Shown piece by piece: positions 58,001-64,000 of a stretch of 64,000 nt of DNA. Positions within the stretch are counted from its first letter, which is position 1; each line of letters starts with the position of its first letter. The notes under the pieces are model-generated. The model ran no database searches, was not told the origin of the DNA, and was given only the letters and a program-made list of their open reading frames with translations. The position numbers were made by a program, and so were the translations under genes. The DNA comes from Ancistrus triradiatus (lineage: Eukaryota > Chordata > Actinopteri > Siluriformes > Loricariidae): contig JAJAGP010002230.1 of NCBI GenBank assembly GCA_025084515.1, positions 62,001 through 126,000 of the forward strand, written 5' to 3'.

Positions 58001-61000
58001 ATGCTCAGCTGCACAGGCTCGGCAGATGGCAAGCTGTGGCCAGGGACGTCAAACGGCTGTAACTAATGGCTTCCTCAGCCCGTCACCCCAAAAATATGAC
58101 CGGTGTGGGCCGCTGAAAAAAGCCGGAGCAGAAAACAATAAGGGCGCTCGGGCGTCGTTCCACCTGAATGCTCCTCAGCGTCGGCCTTAGAGCGTGCAGC
58201 AGCCAGAGAACGGCTTGGTTAACTAAAGCAAAGGTACGAGCTGACGTGCATCGACCAAAGGTCCTGGCAATGCAGGACTGTTCGGAGGCCGCTAAAAACA
58301 ATTTAGTAGAAGACATTATCCCCGAGGGATCTAGCAACCCAAGCCACTGTGACTCAACTGTGCCTTCCTGACAAAGCTGGGATTTGAACCCTGGACCTTC
58401 TGGTCCACAGTCCAGGACCTTAACAGCTAAGCTACCATAGCTGCATCAGTTCTAAGTCACTATAAATGAGAAAAAGAAAGCAGAGAGAGTTCCAGAACCA
58501 CCCACCACATAAGCCCTCACGACCCCGGACTCGAAACCCCCGGCCCAGAGCCGGCTCGGACCACAGAAAACATGCCAGAGGAAGCCACGTGGCCACACGC
58601 CAAAAAAAACTTTTAGAATAGGAGCCAAGTTTTAGGGAAGGTCAGGACTCTCTGATGATGTTCCCATATCTTCTGTTAACCTGCACTACATGGACAAAAG
58701 TTTGAGACACAACCTCTTACAGAATCATTTAATTTAGGTGCTTATTAAGGTCCCGTTATCACAGGTGTTTCTTTCTTTCAGTCCAGCCCCCTAAAGTCCG
58801 TGCAGTTCTGCCTTATAAACATTAGTGAATGCATGAGACGTTCTAAAGAGCTGACTGAATTCAGCATGGTACTGGAATGGGATGGCACCGGGGCGTGGTA
58901 CTTTAATAGGATGGACCGCTGGTGAAATGTCTTCCCTCCTAAATATTCCACCATCAGCTGTGACTGTCTTTATTATAAAGTGGAAGCATTTTTGTTTTTA
59001 GGAACCACAATGACTCAGCCAACAAGTGTCAAACCACAGACTTACAGAGCAGGGGCACCCAGTGCTGAGGGACGGGCATAGTGCAGACATGATACCAGCC
59101 AACCACCCAACCAACCAACGCTGTGCTGCTGCACCCAATCACTGCAGAGCTGCAAACCTGCTCTGGAAAATGAACATCACCACTAAAACTGGGGGCAGCA
59201 TGAGCTCTGTACTGCATGGGTTTAACCAATCAGCAAAGAGTTACATCATCGAGTGGAGCAAAGAAAAGAAAGAACGAGAGAAAGAAAAAGCAATCCATGT
59301 CAGAGAAAAGAAAGAAAGACAAGAAAGCATGAGAGAGAGAAAGGCTAAAGAGATAAGAAAAGAAAGAAATGAATGCTAAAGAAAGCAGTGGAGGCTAAAG
59401 AAAAAAGGAAAGAAATGGAGAAAAGAAGTTGTTGGTGAGTTTCAGGAGAACATTACCTGTCTGACTTTAAAGTTCGGGGGAGGAGGGGGTAATCCCATGG
59501 GGCTGTTTTTGGGCCCCTTAGTTCCAGTGAAGGGAAATCGTAATGCTGTCGCTAACTAAGACATTTTGGGGACAATCGTACGCTTCCAGGCTTTGTGCGA
59601 ACAGTGAGGAAGGACGGCCTTTTTCTGTTCCATAAAGGTGCATAAAGGCGTGGTGGGCAGAACAGAGCCCCTGACCTCTCGCCCCCATCCAAGACCCTTG
59701 GGATGAAACCAGAACGGAGATTGTGAGCATCATCGACATCAGGGTCTGGTCATGAAAGACGAATCCCAGTCAACAGTCCAAAATCTTTGTAAGCTTCTTC
59801 ATCTTAATTTTTAATCGTGCATGTATTTAAATGGTACAGATCTTGGTGTTAAAAAAAAAAAAACGGTTGTCGGCTGTGTTTGCAGCGTGGCATGGTAATC
59901 AACAAAAACACCTTGCGCCACTGCAGCCTCTCTGAGGGAATAGAGCCTGGGTTTAGATACAAAAGTGCGAAAGAAAGGAGAAAAGTTTCTGTCTGCGAGA
60001 CGCAGTTGCACGGAGAGGCTAGTCGGCAGGCCAAATCTCTGGTTTATGGTTGGGCTTGAGCATTGCAAAGCAAAAAAAAGAAACACACACACACAGGCAG
60101 CTTTGATTCCAGTTCAGTGAGTATCTGAGCCTGATAGGAAGTGGTTTCTCATATGGTAATGCAGATAGCTGAGCTGCGGTCTCAGGACGGCCATGCACAA
60201 GCAGCAGCTTCACCCTCCACCGAGAGAAGTGCAAAGAAACAGGCTCTCGCTTTCAGCCAGCAGAGTGACACTTGGACCAAACGAAGCTCCTTACATGCCG
60301 GACTTGAGCAGGGTTTGACGACAGGCCTCTATCGCTACATCTACTGAGTTGGTGTGTTGGTGTCAGACACGTCGGAACCTCTTAAACAGATCTTTCCAGA
60401 CAAACCGAAACCTCTCGTCTCAGCGCGCAGTGTTTTCCCTCGGTGGTGCATGCGGCCTAGATGTGGGTGAAAAGCTGTGCGAAGGAGTTTGCGACCTGTT
60501 GTGGCTTTACTGCTTCGAGCTCGTCTTGGGTTTGGTTGTGAGCCACAGAAACAACCTCCATGCAGAACTGTTACTAGTGGATTCAGCCACACCCGCTGAT
60601 AGCATGCTTACATAATCACCGGCTTCAGATATTGCACTCCCTTTATTTCCACAAGTTAGCACCGCGCCCCGCCAAGACGCTGTTCGGTACGGTCCGTTTT
60701 AAGCCCCTGCTGCTTTAAATGATGATGAGAAGCTGCTCACTCCACCCTCGCAGTCAGATCTCTGCAGTTATCTGATTATTCAACTGGTCACGTACACAGC
60801 GTACTCCCATCTCGGAATCAGATTACGAAAACCGATTTCAGATTTCTCACAGCACGGCTGCCAGGTCCGCTTATTCTTAGGGATTTCGCTTCTTTTGGAC
60901 TCGTTTACACGGACCAGGTGGGGGATGCTCTTGTGGGATCTGGCAACCCGGGATCAAACGCAGCACTAAACGGCTATCGAACACTTTGTGTGGAGACTCC

Positions 61001-62179
61001 GAAGCGCAGGATATACTTGAGGAAATGAAGAATTTGATTATTTAATATTAAAAACTTCAGTCATAAGTCTGAAATCATTCCCTTAACTGTTAAACGATGT
61101 CATAAGCTCATCATTTGTTGCATGAAGCTCAATTAAAGATTCAGGTTAAATAACTGGAACCTAACGTCACAGTCTGCCCTGAACGCGAGGCGATCCAGTT
61201 CCTGTGTGAGGAATCGACTCTGTATTTCAAGGTCGACTCCTAGCTCTGATTTAGATGAACATATTTCATTTAACGGATGCCTTTATTAAGAGTGAATTAC
61301 AACTGATATAGCAACAGATATAACTGATATAACAATCTAAACAATTGTGGGTTAAGGTTTTGCTCAAGGACCCAACAGTAGCAGCTTGGCAGAGGTGGGA
61401 TTTGAACCTTGAACCTTCTGCTCCACAGTCCAGTACTTTAGCCACTAGGCCACCACAGTCCCACTGTAAAAACACACTGGTTTATTTCGTCTTCACGTTC
61501 CTTAACTCTCAATTGAGAGTTGGACTCTGGAGCGAACACATGAGGTTTGGTAGATACCAGCTGAACCCTGCACTTGGCTCTAGTTTGGAACCAAGTGGAA
61601 CTCCAAGATCACCAGCACAACATCAAGCCACAACTAGAGGGCTGTAAAGTTTGGACGTTGGACTCTGGAGCGGCAGAAACACTCTCCAGAATGATCTTGG
61701 TGGGAATGTGGTCTTGGCGTATGCCGATTGGAGGAGCGGTACCGGTTATGACGTGGATAAAAAGCAAAAGCAAACAATTCTGGAGCATTTCCCTGGACGC
61801 AAGATGCTAAAAATACCAAACGTTGCAAGCCCAGGTCCTCAGGGACCCCTGATCTTAAGCCCTGATCTACAACTTTGGGCTGAACTGGAACCCTGACCTC
61901 TTCAACCGCCATCAGCTCCAACGTCAACATCATCAATGCTCCAAAATTTAGGTTTTAGGCATTTAGGTGTCCACGAACTTACGGTCTACATAATCGTACC
62001 CCCGCTGGTGTCTCCTGTGGGCCGCCGTAGCTGACTGGCAGATTTACCAGATTTGGTGCAGCATGGCCTAAACCCCACAACTGAGTGAATATAAAACTGT
62101 GGCTAACCAAAACCACAGCGCCTCAGAGCAAGCTGTGCAGCAAGAGGGCTTGCCATTTAGCAAAAGCAGCCCTGCAACA

Positions 62180-62215
<36 letters not shown>

Positions 62216-63470
62216 ACGCAGGGTTTCGATAAAACGCACACACTGCAAACGTGTGTGTTTGAGATGTTTTTCTAGGTCTTGGGCCTCTACAAACTGAGAG
62301 CTGTGTTTTTCTCCCCCATGACACTTATTATGATACTACATCACATCTAAAAACACAGAGACTCGGAGTGAAAAACAAACGAGAACGAACCAGTTATTAT
62401 TCACGTAGTTAAAGATTTCATAAGCGATAAGCTCTCAGGATCCTTCATAGGAAAGAACTAAAGGGATCGCTCTGCTCTCCTTTGTTCATTTCTCATATTT
62501 GTACTTTCTCAGGTTCAGATAAGCATCATGCACTTTTGATTGCAAAGCCTACAGACGAGACGTTCTCTCATCTCTACCCCCAAACGGGATCATCTGAAAG
62601 GGCTCTGAACTTCGGCACAACCTACATTTCCAGGATTTAAAACCTTTACGTTAAACCCCGGTAAACAAGTGTCCTATTTCAACGTGTTCCCTTATTTCAA
62701 CACAAAAAACACCTGATCTGGGTGCAAAAACTTTCACACATCACCATCAGTAAGACCTGTATTGTGCCAAAACTCTCTAGTCTGGTTCAGTCTCCAGTTC
62801 GGCCCCAGCTTTGTCCAGTCTCTGATCATTTTCGTTCTTAAGACACACATGAATCCAGTCCATAGTCTCGGGTTCGGTGTCTGGTCCTGTCCCTAACTCA
62901 GTCCCTGGTCCCGAGTGCGGTCCAAACTCCAGTCCTGCTTTTCTGAGTTTAATAAAAGTTACAGAACCTCTGCAGGCAGGGCAGAAATGAAACGTGGCAG
63001 CTCTCCTGAGGATTCACTCCTGGTTTTTGCAGGATCTCAGCCCCTGACTGATTCGTTATCGGTTAATAAGCGGGTAATAAACGCGTGTTAGCATTACAGA
63101 CCTATAACTTCCTTCAGAAGGGGAGCTGGAACAGGGGCTCGTACCTGAATCTCCAGTTCTGAAATCTGCTGCTGGAGCTCGGCCATGGCGGCCATGTTAT
63201 CAGCCTCCCTCAGCCGGACCGCCATCACCTCCTCTTTATTCTAAGACAGAGAGGACAGAGGGGGGTCTGCAGAGAACCGTACCTGTAGGTCAGTATAAGG
63301 CTCGAGTCTGACCCTCTCCTCACCTTGCACTCGATCTCGGCCTGTTTGCGTTTGGTCTCCTGCAGCTCGGTGAGCAGCGCTTTATTCTGCGAGCTCAGCA
63401 CCTGCAGCCGGTCCTGCTGCCCCCGCATCTCCTGCTCGGCTCGCCTCAGCTGGTTGCTATGGATTTGGTT
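45795..63470 (-). CDS. evi5: evi5, 3' part: four coding exons of the TBC-domain Rab regulator
   Basis: EVI5 is a centrosome- and vesicle-associated TBC-domain protein that acts on Rab GTPases (Rab11 and Rab35 have been reported) and stabilises Emi1. The window holds only the C-terminal coiled coil and acidic tail. Exons 63324-63470, 63145-63240, 55358-55453 and 45795-46068 match human EVI5 at KRKQAEIECK, NKEEVMAVRLREAD, KEEGRVKGQLNNTDSSQYI and RCLK...FDGIHVVNH...GDDES, ending -STTV. Exons 1-3 of this set are all phase 0 with lengths divisible by three. The TBC domain lies beyond the right edge. The last exon carries a one-base frame break. EVI5 rather than EVI5L is indicated by the FDGIHVVNH and GDDES segments and by the gfi1 linkage. 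Teleosts often have two evi5 genes; which one this is cannot be told. Confidence 0.94.
46290..47225. mobile_element. TTCTTAAG-rich non-autonomous element, inverted pair
   Basis: AT-rich DNA packed with cttaagaa palindromes, with end-like phrases ttcgtgaatccggcccc at about 46,849 and cacctgtgaatccagttcc at about 47,204. Fragments with the same end occur near 41,710 and 62,838. The centre is a hairpin. The superfamily is unknown to me. Confidence 0.6.
46729..46967. repeat. Long hairpin-forming inverted repeat
   Basis: The arm at 46,729-46,812 (with attgcatttaagaacattct and later tttgtcttaagaac) is matched in reverse complement by 46,880-46,967 (gttcttaagacaaac, then agaatgttcttaaatgcaat). The loop is about 67 bp. 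Mismatches are few over about 85 bp. Confidence 0.85.
47226..48724. other. evi5 last intron, no feature seen
   Basis: No exon or clear repeat was identified. The segment 48.0-48.2 kb is relatively GC-rich. Confidence 0.35.
48725..48980 (+). mobile_element. Tc1-like remnant (family 4), short copy
   Basis: It shares gctgccctataaaaaggctc, gagagaagcaggatggtc and gggagcagtggttttatggg with the copy at 18.8-19.4 kb. Confidence 0.8.
49140..49325 (+). mobile_element. Tc1-like 3' end fragment (family 3)
   Basis: It carries ggtttcccagaagagaggaa, aatgggacgccgtacatgaa and the terminal gtcccgatacttttgtcctt, the 3' end of the family whose body occurs at 58.7-59.7 kb. Confidence 0.65.
49326..50379. other. 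evi5 last intron around the candidate cassette exon
   Basis: Apart from 49714-49778 no feature was assigned. Confidence 0.35.
49714..49778 (-). CDS. evi5: Candidate alternative cassette exon of evi5
   Basis: 65 nt on the evi5 strand between acceptor acgatcag and donor gttagt. From the phase-0 end of the 55 kb exon it reads GNAGGPCADHFFSVEIEDVE and D, then joins the last exon in a frame that stops after RSAV. I recognise no homologue in EVI5 or EVI5L. The acceptor tract is weak. It could be a chance match. Confidence 0.3.
50380..50810 (-). mobile_element. Tc1-like remnant, minus orientation half of a composite
   Basis: Antisense Tc1 blocks: tgttctcatccatccacaaa, cttctggttgatccacgtg and gagttgcttagaagttacc. 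It abuts a plus-oriented copy at about 50,811. Confidence 0.75.
50811..51509 (+). mobile_element. Tc1-like (family 1) 3' half with right terminal repeat
   Basis: It contains the C-terminal half of the transposase and a right end, ttcaagcaccactg followed by TA. The 5' half is missing, replaced by an inverted fragment. The terminal repeat is close to that of the 12.9-14.4 kb element. Confidence 0.88.
50928..51330 (+). pseudogene. Tc1-like transposase C-terminal fragment
   Basis: The frame 50928-51116 encodes VMQQDNDPKHTS (second catalytic Asp) and WRSQSPDLNPI, but a TAA follows at the position where the family has Glu of the DD34E triad. Code for the C-terminal helices continues in another frame (51,120-51,300). 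Confidence 0.88.
51668..51701. repeat. (CAAA)n tetranucleotide tract
   Basis: About eight aaac units in the last evi5 intron. Confidence 0.92.
51702..53579. other. evi5 intron DNA, no feature seen
   Basis: The 148-aa minus-strand frame at 52645-53091 has no recognisable similarity or splice context and is not called. Confidence 0.4.
53580..54520. repeat. Minisatellite of gagtctt-type units
   Basis: About 0.95 kb of drifting tandem phrases such as gtcttagtcgagtcttgag and tctttagtgtgtcagtctta, basic period about 15-16 bp with a 30-bp higher-order unit. Lies within the last evi5 intron. Confidence 0.93.
54521..55357. other. evi5 intron DNA next to the 55.4 kb exon
   Basis: No additional exon or clear repeat was identified. 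Confidence 0.4.
55358..55453 (-). CDS. evi5: evi5 exon, end of coiled coil
   Basis: 32 codons, acceptor ccctcag, donor gtgaga: KEEGRVKGQLNNTDSSQYI followed by RDLKDEIVELKHE. Human has KEEGKLQGQLNKSDSNQYI. Confidence 0.95.
55690..55985 (+). mobile_element. Tc1-like remnant (family 2), N-terminal part
   Basis: It has cagcgccatctctagggttt, a segment with gagctgattgacagg, agcatctctgaacaaacaac and ctaagaacaggaaactgagg, co-linear with the 4.2 and 23.1 kb copies. Confidence 0.75.
55986..58359. other. evi5 intron DNA
   Basis: A reverse copy of the ggctgcgtcccaaa core lies at 57,079-57,092. A 146-aa minus-strand frame at 57513-57953 was examined and rejected. Confidence 0.4.
58360..58445 (+). repeat. 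Dispersed SINE-like repeat, family A (3' part)
   Basis: tgggatttgaaccctggacc and agctaagctaccatagctgc survive; the 5' half is absent. Confidence 0.65.
58690..59750 (+). mobile_element. Tc1-like element remnant (family 3) carrying a purine-rich insertion
   Basis: It begins acatggacaaaagtttgaga, followed by a decayed transposase region including gaattcagcatggtactgga and ctcctaaatattccaccatc. Its later part has ggccccttagttccagtgaa and ccttgggatgaaaccagaac. Between them, 59,260-59,450 is an (A/G)-rich GAAA-type expansion. All frames are broken. Confidence 0.75.
59260..59450. repeat. Purine-rich (GAAA)-type tract
   Basis: About 190 bp almost entirely A and G with irregular gaaa/gaga units, inside the family 3 remnant. 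Confidence 0.85.
59751..61254. other. evi5 intron DNA, no feature seen
   Basis: Short A-run near 59,850 and a small CA run near 60,082; no exon or transposon recognised. Confidence 0.4.
61255..61462 (+). repeat. Dispersed SINE-like repeat, family A
   Basis: It carries aacggatgcctttattaaga, aaggacccaacagtagcagc, gtgggatttgaacc and ccactaggccaccacagtcc. Confidence 0.72.
61463..63144. other. evi5 intron DNA
   Basis: It contains a (CA)n tract at about 62,180-62,213 and, near 62,838, a short fragment (cttaagacacacatgaatcc) of the TTCTTAAG element. Around 61.55-61.9 kb there is a decayed repeat-like stretch that I could not assign. Confidence 0.4.
62180..62213. repeat. (CA)n microsatellite
   Basis: About seventeen perfect CA units in an evi5 intron. 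Confidence 0.95.
63145..63240 (-). CDS. evi5: evi5 coiled-coil exon
   Basis: 32 codons between acceptor gtcttag and donor gtacga: NKEEVMAVRLREADNMAAMA, then ELQQQISELEIQ. Very close to the human NKEEVMAVRLREAD segment. Confidence 0.95.
63324..63470 (-). CDS. evi5: evi5 coiled-coil exon
   Basis: 49 codons, phase 0, acceptor tttgtatgcag, donor gtgagg. NQIHSNQLRRAEQEMRGQQD starts it and ETKRKQAEIECK ends it. Gln/Glu/Leu-rich heptads fit a coiled coil. Confidence 0.92.
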
Positions 63471-63921
63471 CTGCATACAAACACAGCGAAAGAGGGTGGT
63501 TAGGGCGTGGCACGCCGGTGCTTTCCTACAGACAGCCTAAATCTGAAATCTGGAACAGAAATGGCACAGGGTGATGATGAGAGCTGAGATACAGCTCACC
63601 AGCTTCCCCCGTTACCCAACAGCTCACAGGTCCTGTTCTGAATCACCATGGAGTGAGTCATCAGCCCGAGAGCGATTCGGCCCTAAAGCACCGAAAACGT
63701 CACACCAGTTAGCTCTGATCCTGCATTCTGATTGGCTGAGACGTTCTAGCAGTGCCAATATTGCCCGATAATGGCACTCTGCCCGAAGCTCTTCAAGTAA
63801 TACCCCACCATATACACCGTAACCATAGCAACAATCAGTAAAAGACAGTTCCAAGGTGGTGGAGATCCAAGGAACCACTGTATTATTATTATTACTATTA
63901 TTACTACATTACATAATAGCA
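63471..63921. other. evi5 intron, right edge
   Basis: Intron upstream of the 63.3 kb exon. No further evi5 exon is visible before the window ends. Confidence 0.45.
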
Positions 63922-64000
63922 CAGTAGAACCTCAAAATTCAAACTTAATTGGTTCCAAAAGGTTGTCAGAATTCGGATTTGATAGAAATCGGAATGGAAT
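63922..64000 (+). mobile_element. Left end of a pogo/Tigger-like MITE, cut by the window edge
   Basis: cagtagaacctcaaaattca, then ttaattggttccaaaagg, resembles the terminal repeat of the 2,388-3,079 element (cagcggtacctcggttc, then gttggaactcg). Confidence 0.45.

Overview
This is vertebrate nuclear DNA, almost certainly from a ray-finned (teleost) fish. Coding sequence is sparse and split into short exons with GT-AG introns. The rest is full of (CA)n microsatellites, minisatellites, decayed Tc1/mariner elements and short dispersed repeats of types common in teleosts. Three conserved protein-coding genes were recognised, all on the minus strand and in the order glmn - gfi1 - evi5. Human chromosome 1p22 carries the same neighbours (GLMN, RPAP2, GFI1, EVI5), so this is a conserved synteny block. 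The species cannot be fixed from the sequence.

Layout. 1-5.4 kb: the first eight coding exons of glmn (glomulin); the 3' half lies beyond the left edge. 5.4-27.2 kb: no gene was found. The stretch holds an AT-rich tract, two minisatellites (7.9-8.3 and 9.7-11.1 kb), a Tc1-like element with both ends preserved (12.9-14.4 kb) and many transposon fragments. RPAP2, which lies between GLMN and GFI1 in human, was not seen here. 27.2-31.8 kb: a complete six-exon gfi1 coding region of 386 codons, with a SNAG repressor motif and six C2H2 zinc fingers. 31.8-42.8 kb: gfi1 upstream DNA with a strong (CA)n tract, a candidate untranslated leader exon and more repeats. 42.8-45.3 kb: a decayed long-unit repeat array just beyond the evi5 stop codon. 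45.8-63.5 kb: the last four recognised coding exons of evi5 (C-terminal coiled coil and acidic tail), separated by large introns; the rest of evi5 lies beyond the right edge.

Function. Glomulin regulates cullin-RING ubiquitin ligases through RBX1, GFI1 is a SNAG-type transcriptional repressor of blood and sensory cells, and EVI5 is a TBC-domain Rab regulator. They share a neighbourhood rather than a pathway. Mouse Evi5 and Gfi1 are known as neighbouring retroviral-integration loci, so gfi1 control elements may lie in evi5 introns here as well (inference).

The observations most worth checking are a one-base reading-frame break in the last evi5 exon, an apparent GC-AG intron in glmn, a possible 65-nt cassette exon giving evi5 another C-terminus, the apparent absence of RPAP2, and a long hairpin in the last evi5 intron. 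No novel defence, mobile or metabolic system was recognised.
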